47,725 nucleotides of DNA from Thermoflexus sp. (GTDB lineage: Bacteria > Chloroflexota > Anaerolineae > Thermoflexales > Thermoflexaceae): positions 1 through 47,725 of the forward strand of contig JANXBD010000007.1 of NCBI GenBank assembly GCA_025057635.1. The letters are read 5' to 3'. The translations under genes were made by a program, and so were the position numbers. Under the pieces are notes generated by a model. That model had not been told where the DNA came from, did not search any database, and saw only the letters and a list, made by a program, of their open reading frames with translations. Below are positions 9,934 to 18,973 of the stretch, one piece after another; positions within the stretch are counted from its first letter, which is position 1, and every line of letters begins with the position of its first letter.

Positions 9934-11172
9934 GTGAATGGGTTGCTTCGATACATGGCCAATCTTCTCCTATTCGCCACACTGAGTACCGGACTGATCG
10001 GATCCGCCTTTCTGAGCGGGTTCGCAGTAGCGTGGGGGATGAACTCGCGACCACCCCAGGGAGTGCCTACCAAACCAGCATTATCCACGCCGGCTCCTCC
10101 CCCCCAGGATCTCCAACAGGCATTCAAGATCTTCTGGGAGGCATGGCACTTCGTTCAGGATGAATACTACGGAGAGATCCCCGCACCACAGACGGTGACC
10201 TACGGCGCAATCCGAGGCGCCCTCCAGACCCTAGGTGATCCCTACACTTCCTTCATCGAGCCCAACATCGCACGCATCCTTCAGGAAGACGCTTCCGGCC
10301 AATTCGAGGGGATCGGAGCATTGGTGCGGATGAACTCAGATAATAAGCTGGAGATCGTCCGCACCTTTGAGGGTTCCCCTGCCCAGAAGGCCGGCCTACG
10401 AGCAGGAGACCTGGTGCTCAAAGTGAACGGCCAATCTATTGTCGGCTACAGTATCTATGAGGCGATCGCTCTGATCCGAGGCCCAGCGGGGACCTCCGTG
10501 ACCTTAACCATCGAACGTCCTGGCCAGCGTGATCTCTTTGAGGTGACGGTCACCCGGGCACGCATCACCATCCCCACTGTGGAAGCCCGAATGCTTCCCG
10601 AAAACATCGCCTACGTTCAATTGTTCGATTTCAGCGCCCAGGCGACACGCCAGCTTCGGGAACAATTAAAAGCACTGCTGATCCGAAATCCACGAGGCCT
10701 GATCTTGGATCTGCGCGACAACCCCGGTGGGTTCCTCGATCAGGCTATCCAGGTTGCTGATCTTTTCCTCGGCGAAGGGATCGTCACTTATGAGCGGATG
10801 AAAGATGGCGAGGAACGGGTGTTCCGCTCGAGGAACGGCGATATTGCAGAGCGAATCCCCGTGGTCGTGCTGGTGAACGCCGGCAGCGCGAGCGCCTCGG
10901 AGATCGTGGCTGGTGCACTCCAAGACCGCGGACGGGCCAAGTTGGTGGGCGAGCGAACCTTCGGCAAGGGCTCAGTGCAACTCGCCCACACTCTCTCCGA
11001 TGGCTCTGAGTTACGCGTGACTGTCGCCCGTTGGTTCACCCCCAACAACCGGGCGATCCATGGGGAAGGATTGAATCCCGATATTGAGGTGAAGATGGAA
11101 TCTAGGACAGGAACTGGCGACGTAGATCCCCAGTTGCAGCGCGCGATCGAGGTTCTGCTTCAGGAACCCTAA
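9934..11172 (+). CDS. S41-family C-terminal processing peptidase (CtpA-like)
   Basis: N-terminal hydrophobic segment; YGAIRGALQTLGDPYTSFIEP, PDZ FEGIGALVRM...GSPAQKAGLRAGDLVLKVNG, GLILDLRDNPGGFLDQAI, VLVNAGSASASEIVAGALQDRGRAKLVGERTFGKGSVQ; AGGAGG RBS with GTG start. Confidence 0.95.
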   Translation: MNGLLRYMANLLLFATLSTGLIGSAFLSGFAVAWGMNSRPPQGVPTKPALSTPAPPPQDLQQAFKIFWEAWHFVQDEYYGEIPAPQTVTYGAIRGALQTLGDPYTSFIEPNIARILQEDASGQFEGIGALVRMNSDNKLEIVRTFEGSPAQKAGLRAGDLVLKVNGQSIVGYSIYEAIALIRGPAGTSVTLTIERPGQRDLFEVTVTRARITIPTVEARMLPENIAYVQLFDFSAQATRQLREQLKALLIRNPRGLILDLRDNPGGFLDQAIQVADLFLGEGIVTYERMKDGEERVFRSRNGDIAERIPVVVLVNAGSASASEIVAGALQDRGRAKLVGERTFGKGSVQLAHTLSDGSELRVTVARWFTPNNRAIHGEGLNPDIEVKMESRTGTGDVDPQLQRAIEVLLQEP

Positions 11173-11176
11173 GCCT

Positions 11177-13435
11177 ATGCGCGGCCGGCATTCGATCGGA
11201 TTGGCCGATAGCGGGATCCTCCTCGCGCTGGCCGGGTGGATCGCCCTCCTTTATTGGCCATTCTGGTCGGAGGATCCTCAGACGCAGGCAGCCTTCCGCC
11301 CCGGGGATCTGACGGAGCATCACTATCCATTCGCGGCGTATGCCCACCGACGCCTCCAGGCGGGGCAACTCCCCCTCTGGGATCCTTACACCCTCGGCGG
11401 CCATCCCTTCGCAGCGGATATCCAGGCCCAGGCATTCTATCCGGTCCGATGGTTGACGGCTCTGCTGGCGCTGGGCTCCCCTCTGGGCATTCGCGGCTAC
11501 ATAGCCGAGACGATCGTCCACCTCATCCTCACGGCCTGGGGCGCTTATGGATTCTTCCGCCGGATCTCCAAAGATCGCGCCGCTGGTGCCTTCGGTGCCT
11601 TCGCCTGGAGCCTAAGCGGATATCTCACCGGCTATCCGCTCCAGGATCCCCCTATCATCGCCAGCGCGACATGGCTGCCCTGGCTCCTTTGGGCCCTGGC
11701 CGGGCTGTTCTCCAGATCCCCTCATCCGAACCGATGGCGGACGCTGGGGATCTTTGCTTGGGCAATGGTCTTCTTGGGGGGCCACACGCAGACCGCCCTT
11801 TACATTTATGTGATCGCCCTAGCCTTCAGCGGCGCGCAGATCCTGAGGAGCTCCTCAGCCCGGGGCCAGGGGCTTCGGGAACTTCTCCATGTCCTCGTTC
11901 TGGGCACTGGATGGGCTGCCACGCCGCTCCTGGCCACGGCGGAGCTGATCCCCTGGACCGAACGGATGAGCTGGACGTTCCCTCAACGGGCTGGAGGATT
12001 CGAGCTGTGGGAGCTCTGGGGAATGTTCTGGCCCCAGCTCACCCTATGGTCCCCGCTCTATGTAGGGATCCCCACGGTGGTCCTCGCGACTTACGGGCTA
12101 ACCTCGGGGCTGGGGAAAAGCGCCGCAATTCGCCTGTGGGGAGGGCTGGCCGGGTTGGGGCTCCTGCTGACCCTTGGCGGCGAAGCCGCCCTTTACCCAG
12201 CCTTGGTTCGCTGGCTCCCCTTTCTGGAGCTCTTCCGGAATCAGGAGCGGGCCGCACTCATTGTCGCATGGTCGCTCATCGCACTGGCCGTGCTGAACTG
12301 GCCCCTTTCCCCGGGGGAGTCCTTCCAGCGGACACTGGGTCTGGTGAGCGGGATCCTGGGGCTCATGCTGGCAGGGATCCTGATCGGGATCCAGGCTCAG
12401 GATATTCGTGAATGGCCCAGCCTCCACCGCATGTTCTCCCAAGCCATGTGGCCCTGGGGAGCGCTGGTGGGCACCTGGCTTCTGTTGCGAGCATGGCCCC
12501 AGATGCGCTGGGCGCTGGTGGCCCTGCTGGCACTGGATGTGGGATCCGTGGCTTGGCGGACAGCGGAAGCGGGCCATCGACTATGGCAAAACCCTGAACG
12601 GATCGCTGCTCCACCGTTGGATCCATCCTCCATTCCCCCCGCATGGCCTCCTTATCGGGTGGATACCCGGGGGCTGGCGAGCGGCAACTGGCCCGCTCAG
12701 GTTGGCATCGAGGATCTCCATGGGTCGGTGACCCTGCCGTTACGCCATCTGGAGCGATTCCGCCGGGAAGTGCCTGGGGAACGAGTTTGGGCCCTAATGG
12801 GTGTGGGCTGCTATCTCCAACGCTCTGACGAGCCCCCCATTCCCTTTCCATCCCGACGCCTTCAGACCATCCACTTTCGCGAATCCACCCTCGAGCTATA
12901 TTGCCTGGAGAAGCCCTTCTCGCGGTTTCACATGGTTTACGAGGCAATCGCTCTGGATGACGAGACAGCGTTACGTGCTTTACGGGATGCCGCCTTCGAT
13001 CCCCTGCGGACAGTCATCCTGGATCGGTCCTGGCCCATGCCCGGGATGTCCGTTCCCCTAAGCCCGCCCCGGATCACCCTCCAGGGCTGGGCACCGGAAA
13101 TGTTGTCGCTGGATATCTGGACGGAACGGCCGGGCTTCCTGGTGATCGGGGATGTCTGGTATCCGGGCTGGCGAGCGTGGATCGACGGGAGGCCCGCCCC
13201 GGTGCTGCGGGCCTACACCACCCTCCGAGCCATCCCGGTGCCGGCGGGAGCGCATGAGGTGGTCCTTCGTTATGAGCCCCTTTCTGTTCGCGTCGGCCTG
13301 ATTCTCTCGGGGATCTCTATCCTTATCACTATGGCCATCCTGCGACCTCGACATCTTTCGCGATTGAAATGGCCTCGTAGGAGGGGACTCCCCGCTTATC
13401 AAAAGAATATACAAGGCAAAAGGGACAACGGTTGA
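11177..13435 (+). CDS. YfhO-like polytopic membrane protein
   Basis: 752 aa; many TM segments, DLTEHHYPFAAYAHRRLQAGQLPLWDPYTLGGHPFAADIQAQAFYPVRW and C-terminal LVIGDVWYPGWRAWIDGRPAPVLRAYTTLRAIPVPAGAHEVVLRYEP typical of this family. Confidence 0.85.
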   Translation: MRGRHSIGLADSGILLALAGWIALLYWPFWSEDPQTQAAFRPGDLTEHHYPFAAYAHRRLQAGQLPLWDPYTLGGHPFAADIQAQAFYPVRWLTALLALGSPLGIRGYIAETIVHLILTAWGAYGFFRRISKDRAAGAFGAFAWSLSGYLTGYPLQDPPIIASATWLPWLLWALAGLFSRSPHPNRWRTLGIFAWAMVFLGGHTQTALYIYVIALAFSGAQILRSSSARGQGLRELLHVLVLGTGWAATPLLATAELIPWTERMSWTFPQRAGGFELWELWGMFWPQLTLWSPLYVGIPTVVLATYGLTSGLGKSAAIRLWGGLAGLGLLLTLGGEAALYPALVRWLPFLELFRNQERAALIVAWSLIALAVLNWPLSPGESFQRTLGLVSGILGLMLAGILIGIQAQDIREWPSLHRMFSQAMWPWGALVGTWLLLRAWPQMRWALVALLALDVGSVAWRTAEAGHRLWQNPERIAAPPLDPSSIPPAWPPYRVDTRGLASGNWPAQVGIEDLHGSVTLPLRHLERFRREVPGERVWALMGVGCYLQRSDEPPIPFPSRRLQTIHFRESTLELYCLEKPFSRFHMVYEAIALDDETALRALRDAAFDPLRTVILDRSWPMPGMSVPLSPPRITLQGWAPEMLSLDIWTERPGFLVIGDVWYPGWRAWIDGRPAPVLRAYTTLRAIPVPAGAHEVVLRYEPLSVRVGLILSGISILITMAILRPRHLSRLKWPRRRGLPAYQKNIQGKRDNG

Positions 13436-13455
13436 TCACCGGCTCGATGTAGGGC

Positions 13456-14202
13456 CTACCTCTGACGAATCATGTTTCCAGCCTGCTCCAAGACTTCCAA
13501 AAGTTCACTATAGGTGCCAGGCCCCCCGATTGTATCCCACGACTCTTCACCTATCAGAACCTCCCGATCCATATCCATGATCCGGCGCGTGAAGTGATGG
13601 GAATATTTCTGGCGTTCTATATCCGGGTTATACCACAAACCGAAGTAAGCTCGAGCCTGGGGTCGGCCCTCTTGATACATAATCGCCCGGAATATGAGCA
13701 TCTTCGATTTGGTCTCCGCGCAGACATCGAGATTGGGACGCGGGCTTTTGATCTCCACAAAGAGAGGACCGTCCATGAAGTCGCCAATATACAGATCGGC
13801 AATAACTTGTTGCCGAATCAGGTTGCTTGAGCGCGATTGAAGAACTTCTTGCCACTCTTGTTGAGAATTCGGGGTTCTTGCCCCTACTTGAAGTTCACTA
13901 ACGATTTCACGAATCTTTAAGATCATCCCCTCATCGCAGTTTCCCTCTATGGGATAATCTCGGTGAACATCAGCGTATAGATCTAAAGCAATGATTTCGG
14001 CGATCCGCGGTATCCATCGTTGTCCCATCCCGGTTACGATGCTTCGCTCGTTCTTGAACGCCCTTAATCCCTCATCGGTGAAAAACGGGGCGTGAAAAGG
14101 AAAAGCGCGCTTGAGACGCTCTACATCAACGTCCATCGGAAGTTTAGATCTGGCAAATTTGACCACCTTCTGGAGGATCTTCTCACGAGTTTCTGACCGC
14201 AT
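13456..14202 (-). CDS. TdeIII-like type II restriction endonuclease
   Basis: MRSETREKILQKVVKFARSKLPMDVD...LFVEIKSPRPNLDVCAETKSKMLIFRAIM...HHFTRRIMDMDREVLIGEESWDTIGGPGTYSELLEVLEQ; PD-(D/E)XK-like FVEIK; adjacent DNA methyltransferase. Family recognised from memory, not searched. Confidence 0.78.
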   Translation of the reverse strand: MRSETREKILQKVVKFARSKLPMDVDVERLKRAFPFHAPFFTDEGLRAFKNERSIVTGMGQRWIPRIAEIIALDLYADVHRDYPIEGNCDEGMILKIREIVSELQVGARTPNSQQEWQEVLQSRSSNLIRQQVIADLYIGDFMDGPLFVEIKSPRPNLDVCAETKSKMLIFRAIMYQEGRPQARAYFGLWYNPDIERQKYSHHFTRRIMDMDREVLIGEESWDTIGGPGTYSELLEVLEQAGNMIRQR

Positions 14203-14203
14203 C

Positions 14204-15622
14204 CTATCCCCTCTGGTTTGGATTGAAGAGGATATGAAGCGCAGCAAGCAAGGAATTCTCCTCGGCCTCGCTGACCTGCTCGTGGGGGAACAAACGGGCC
14301 CTCCGCAATTGTTCTAGGAATCGCTCTCGCAAAGCATCTCGATCCACCTCCAATCCAGAAACCGCTTTGCGGGCAACCAAAACGAGCACCCGGTGGATGC
14401 CTGCCTTCCCACCACCGGTGACACTCCTCGTTGGATGCTCGGAGACCAAAGGAATCACATTCACCACCGTGAAGCCGCTTCGCTGAAGAGCACGAGCCAC
14501 TGCTTTCCATGCTCTCATTTCTTTGTGACTAAACCAAAGAACGAATAGGCCGTCTTCCTTTAAGACCTTCCGCATCTCTATAAGGGCCCGGGCGAGCTGA
14601 TCCTCAAATTCCTCCTCCTTTGACATCTGGCCGATGAGCTCGTGATGACGCGGGACAGTGGTCACCTCAGGAGTCCAGTCAAAGAGGATGCGTCCATCAA
14701 ACAGGATCGGCAGAACATCTTTCAAAGTGGCCTGTAGAATGGGCCAGCAGAACTCCGAGAAGTCGCTGTATCGATGAACATCAAAGTAGGGAGGATCCAC
14801 ATTGATGACATCTGCGATATCCTGAAAGTGATGGGACAATTCAAGGACATCCGCCATAAACACCTGAATGTTTTCACCCTGTACATCTTGCAGGCGAATG
14901 GCAAGTTCTTTTAGAACAGGGCAAATCCCGCCGGCGATCTCGCGCACCGCATCCGGCTCAAAGACCCATTCCACCGTGCGATACGGAACTACTGCCTCCG
15001 CGTATACGCCATCCAACTTCAGCTCGCGGAACTTGTAATAAGCGCCTAAGGTATCTCGAATCGTTCCTTGGCGCTCGTTCCAGGAAGTGAGAATGGAATT
15101 GAAGTCGGCAATCCGACAAAGACCGAAGGCTAGATAGACCGCCACCGCTGCTCCAAATTCTGCATCCGAGCGGGACAGAAGATTCGCCCTCTCTCTGACA
15201 TACCCTACCAATTTACCGAGCGCCAGTGCCTGTCGTGGATTGAACAGAAAGCGATAGCGCTCCAGGCCTATGATTTTCCTGTAAATCCGGTTGTCCGATG
15301 GCAATTCCACATCGAGCAATTCCGGAGTCGAGGCGATGCTTTCCTCCAGCGCCAGCTGAAGAAGCTCTTGATCGGCATCCCGCGCCAACCGGAATCCTTG
15401 TCCTTCTTGAACAGCTACAACTCGATTCGCTAAGAGAAAGTCGCGATGGCCCTCCATCAGATGTTTGTGTTGCTGGATCCAGAGGTCGATCAGATCTTTC
15501 CGCATCTGGCCCATGGTCTGCGGAGAAGACAGTCGCGGCCTCTGACCATCTAGCAACAGGGCAACGCCCTTTCCGAGAAGGATCTGCGGGATTAGGGGCT
15601 TGGGGCCGGAATCGGTGAGCAC
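14204..15622 (-). CDS. DNA (adenine-specific-like) methyltransferase, C-terminal/catalytic part of a COG1743/DUF1156-like enzyme
   Basis: VINVDPPYFDVHRYSDFSEFCWPIL (motif IV DPPY), DGLFVLWFSHKEMRAWKAVARALQRSGFTVV, FNPRQALALGKLVGYVRE; lacks a SAM-binding motif I. Confidence 0.82.
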   Translation of the reverse strand: MLTDSGPKPLIPQILLGKGVALLLDGQRPRLSSPQTMGQMRKDLIDLWIQQHKHLMEGHRDFLLANRVVAVQEGQGFRLARDADQELLQLALEESIASTPELLDVELPSDNRIYRKIIGLERYRFLFNPRQALALGKLVGYVRERANLLSRSDAEFGAAVAVYLAFGLCRIADFNSILTSWNERQGTIRDTLGAYYKFRELKLDGVYAEAVVPYRTVEWVFEPDAVREIAGGICPVLKELAIRLQDVQGENIQVFMADVLELSHHFQDIADVINVDPPYFDVHRYSDFSEFCWPILQATLKDVLPILFDGRILFDWTPEVTTVPRHHELIGQMSKEEEFEDQLARALIEMRKVLKEDGLFVLWFSHKEMRAWKAVARALQRSGFTVVNVIPLVSEHPTRSVTGGGKAGIHRVLVLVARKAVSGLEVDRDALRERFLEQLRRARLFPHEQVSEAEENSLLAALHILFNPNQRG

Positions 15623-15643
15623 CTGCCTGACAATGAGATAGCC

Positions 15644-16243
15644 CTAATCGTTTTTCCCGTAGAACCGGGCTAATTCTTCCTTGGCAAATTCGATGAGCTG
15701 CTTTGCTTCATCCCGAACCCGATGATAAAGCTCGAGCCCAAATCGCGTGGGCCACTCAACGGTCGCACGCAAGATCAAAAAGGCAACCGGATTATAATCG
15801 CAGGCAATGGTTCGGGTTCCGAGGACGGCTGCCTCCAAGGGAATCGAGCCACCGCCCGCCATCGGGTCTATGATGACCACTTCATCCTTGTCGAAGCGCT
15901 CCACTTCGGGTTGGGCGTAGGAGATGAGCAGAGGATAACCCGCCGCAACCAGCTCTCGCAGCTGCTCATGGGAAAATCCCAGCATCCGGAGGAATCGCTC
16001 TGCCGGGGTGTCCGCCGGGAGAATCGCTGCGAGGTTTAAGGCCCGCGCCGCAGATCGGGAGCGCCGGGCCAACCAGGGGAGCAAGCTTCGTATTTTGGGA
16101 TCGTAAAATTTTCTGCCTGCCGCCTTCAACCCCAACTCCCGGCATCGGGCCAGATAAGAAGGGATAGGCTTGAAACTCATCTCAATCGCCGCATCGCGGC
16201 TGATCACATCTACCGGCAGGACATCCTCGATTAGCTTTTTCAT
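15644..16243 (-). CDS. DUF1156-like N-terminal part of a DNA methyltransferase (SAM-binding half)
   Basis: MKKLIEDVLPVDVISRDAAIEMSF...LPWLARRSRSAARALNLAAILP and VVIIDPMAGGGSIPLEAAVLGTRTIACDYNPVAFLILRATVEWPTRFG (motif I region). ATG 16243 preferred over the TTG at 16255 in the track. Confidence 0.82.
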   Translation of the reverse strand: MKKLIEDVLPVDVISRDAAIEMSFKPIPSYLARCRELGLKAAGRKFYDPKIRSLLPWLARRSRSAARALNLAAILPADTPAERFLRMLGFSHEQLRELVAAGYPLLISYAQPEVERFDKDEVVIIDPMAGGGSIPLEAAVLGTRTIACDYNPVAFLILRATVEWPTRFGLELYHRVRDEAKQLIEFAKEELARFYGKND

Positions 16244-16671
16244 CTCATCCCCCAATTTAAGAAGGCGATGCGCAAGGGCGGTAGCATCCGCAACATCGAC
16301 CGGAGGGACTGGGTTGACCTTAACTTATTTACCCGACCTCAGGGCCGATAGGGCTTCGGCCTTCAAGATATGCGTTCCTGGAACGCATCGAGGGATAGGT
16401 CAGAGGATGTGGAACTCTTCGTGCCGCTTCTCGCCCGTGCAATCCTACGCTTTGCCCGACGGACGAAGAGCCCAATCAACATCAGAGGCCAAATGTGGAA
16501 GAGCACTGGCGCGCCACAATCCGGACAGGGCAACATCCCAACGCTGAGCAGGCCTGGCCCCCACATCCGGAAGTCAATCCTCACGCGTCGGATTCGATTC
16601 CAGATCGATCCCGTTGTCCTCATCACCCGCTGATTCGCTCCTTTTCCAGACAGGGAGAGGTATCTAGAGCC

Positions 16672-17643
16672 TCAGCCCTCGGGCTCGAAATCAGGCGATT
16701 CTTCCCCATCGGCTTCCCACCCGTTCTCACTGTTCCGGCGGCCGCAGGTGCAGTTCTCTCCGTTTTGGCACGGCTTTTCAGCCTTCTGCTGGAACGCCTT
16801 GAGCTCCTCTAAGGGCTGGAGCTGTTCCTTAGGCACCTCATGGATCTGATCCCCTATGCGGACGAGGGCCGCCTCTTTCAGCGGGAGCACCTCCACCACC
16901 ACCCCTTCTCCGTGGGGAGTCATCACCGCCTTGCCCTTCTTGGGCAGCTCTTGCTTGGCCCGAACGTATTGCTCGTATTCATAAATCAGACAACATCGAA
17001 GTCTTCCACACATTCCGGTGATGTCTTCAGGATTCAGAGAGAGCCCCTGCTCCTTAGCCATCTTGATCGAGATCGGGCTGAACTCAGCCAGAAAAAGAGA
17101 ACAGCATCGGGTTTCCAGGCCGCAGGCCCCCATTCCACCGACGATCTTGGCCACGTCTCGCGGGCCGATCAGCCGGAGCTCCACCTCCCGCCCCCGATGG
17201 GCTTCCGCCAGCCGTTGCCGTAGAGGCTCCAGATCGACCTTCTCCTCGGTGTGATAGAGGAACGAGATATGTTTCCCGTCAAAGGAGATCTCCGCCTTAA
17301 CGATTTTGAGAGAGAGGCCGAGCTGGCGGGCATAATCCCGAGCCAACACCAAAGCTTCGAGCTCCCTTCGCTCCCAGTATTTGCGGATTGCCAGATCGCG
17401 GTTCGTGGCAGGTCGTTCCACCGGTCGCAACGGCCCTTCGATGCGACCGGCGCTGGGCATTCCTAGGGAGACCACCCGGCCGATCTGTCGACCTCGCGGC
17501 GTCCCCACAATCACCCAATCCCCAACCCGGAGCTCAAAAGGGCCCGGATCGAAATGGTAAATTTTGCCGACCGGGTGGAATTGCACCCCCACCACCCGCT
17601 CGACCGCTTCGGGAGTCGTTATCTCAGCATCGCCTTGATCCAT
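16672..17643 (-). CDS. ricT: PSP1 domain protein, RicT-like
   Basis: VVGVQFHPVGKIYHFDPGPFELRVGDWVIVGTPRGRQIGRVV...GMGACGLETRCCSLFLAEFSPISIKMAKEQGLSLNPEDITGMCGRLRCCLIYEYEQY; conserved cysteines present. Confidence 0.9.
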   Translation of the reverse strand: MDQGDAEITTPEAVERVVGVQFHPVGKIYHFDPGPFELRVGDWVIVGTPRGRQIGRVVSLGMPSAGRIEGPLRPVERPATNRDLAIRKYWERRELEALVLARDYARQLGLSLKIVKAEISFDGKHISFLYHTEEKVDLEPLRQRLAEAHRGREVELRLIGPRDVAKIVGGMGACGLETRCCSLFLAEFSPISIKMAKEQGLSLNPEDITGMCGRLRCCLIYEYEQYVRAKQELPKKGKAVMTPHGEGVVVEVLPLKEAALVRIGDQIHEVPKEQLQPLEELKAFQQKAEKPCQNGENCTCGRRNSENGWEADGEESPDFEPEG

Positions 17644-17859
17644 CGAGCTTTTTCCCCATATAGAGGGATAACACAACTCCTCTTCCGCAGCCTCGCCCTA
17701 CAAAAACCGCTCGTTCGATCTTTCTGATAAATCAGGAAAGAACCTCCCCCTGCCACAGCTTCCAGCCAACGGCTTATAAAGCTTATGAATATGATGAGGA
17801 GGGAGGCCCTTCCCCACCGGAGTGAGCGCCACCTGGAGGTTCCCTCTTACTCTCAACCC

Positions 17860-18891
17860 CTACTCGATCATCACCCCTTCGATTTCGATCCGTGGAACGA
17901 CCATCCGCCAGCGGATGTCAAAGCGCCACAGGCCCGCCTCGCGGGCCATGCGATAGGCCTCCTCCATTTCTCGATGGAATACGCGGCGGTTGATCTCCGC
18001 ATAACGGGGATCTGATTTCGCTTTCCACGCCGGGTAATACTGATCCATGATATTTACATAGGTATCCCGGGAAAGCCCGGCCAACCAGCGCATGATCTCC
18101 CGCGTTTCATCCAATAATCCCGGCATCACCAAATGGCGCACCAGCACCCCACGCACTGCCAGGCCCCTTTCATCGACCTTCAGCTCACCTACCTGCCGGT
18201 GCATCTCCGCGATGACCTGGCGAGCGACCTCCGGGTAATTCGAAGCCAGCAGATATTTCCGGCTTCGCTCAGAAGTCCATAGCTTGAAATCGGGCATGTA
18301 GATATCCACCAGCCCCTCCATCACCCGCAGGCTCTCCATGCTATCGTAGGCGCTGGTGTTATACACCAGAGGGATCCGCAGGCCCATCTCAATGGCGTGA
18401 GGGAGGGCCTCCACGATCTGGGGCACGACGTGCTCTGGCGTGACGAAGTTGATGTTATGGCACCCCATTTCCTGAAGACGGATCATCAGCCGAGCCAGTT
18501 CCTTGGGAGTGAGCTCCACCCCTTCCCCAAGCTGGCTGACTTCATAATTTTGGCAAAACACGCAGCGCAAATTGCACCACGAAAAGAAGATCGTCCCAGA
18601 GCCCCTCCAGCCTCGCAATACATCCTCTTCTCCGAAGTGGGGAAAGGCGCTGGAGACACGCGCATATCGCCCCACCCGACAAACCCCAAACTCATTCGCC
18701 AAGCGATCGACCCCCTTGCAGAGACGGGGACACACGCGACAAGACGGCCCTAAATGAGAAAGCGCCTCCTCCACCTTCTCCTTCAGGCGGCCCTCTTCAT
18801 GGGTTTTCAAATATGCGGGAAAGAAATCGCGGCGGGGGATCACAAAACGGCCATCCCCGTGAACCTCACGAGGGATTATCCAGCGAGCCAT
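17860..18891 (-). CDS. Radical SAM protein, PflA-like
   Basis: CRVCPRLCKGVDRLANEFGVCRVGR; FFSWCNLRCVFCQNYEVSQ (CxxxCxxC); HNINFVTPEHVVPQIVEAL. GGAGGTGGCC-ATG start at 18891. Confidence 0.9.
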   Translation of the reverse strand: MARWIIPREVHGDGRFVIPRRDFFPAYLKTHEEGRLKEKVEEALSHLGPSCRVCPRLCKGVDRLANEFGVCRVGRYARVSSAFPHFGEEDVLRGWRGSGTIFFSWCNLRCVFCQNYEVSQLGEGVELTPKELARLMIRLQEMGCHNINFVTPEHVVPQIVEALPHAIEMGLRIPLVYNTSAYDSMESLRVMEGLVDIYMPDFKLWTSERSRKYLLASNYPEVARQVIAEMHRQVGELKVDERGLAVRGVLVRHLVMPGLLDETREIMRWLAGLSRDTYVNIMDQYYPAWKAKSDPRYAEINRRVFHREMEEAYRMAREAGLWRFDIRWRMVVPRIEIEGVMIE

Positions 18892-18973
18892 GGCCACCTC
18901 CTTTCTCCTGAGCACAGAAGCACCTGAGCTGATTTCGTGCGGCCAGCCCCCTTACATAATTGCATGGAGGATC

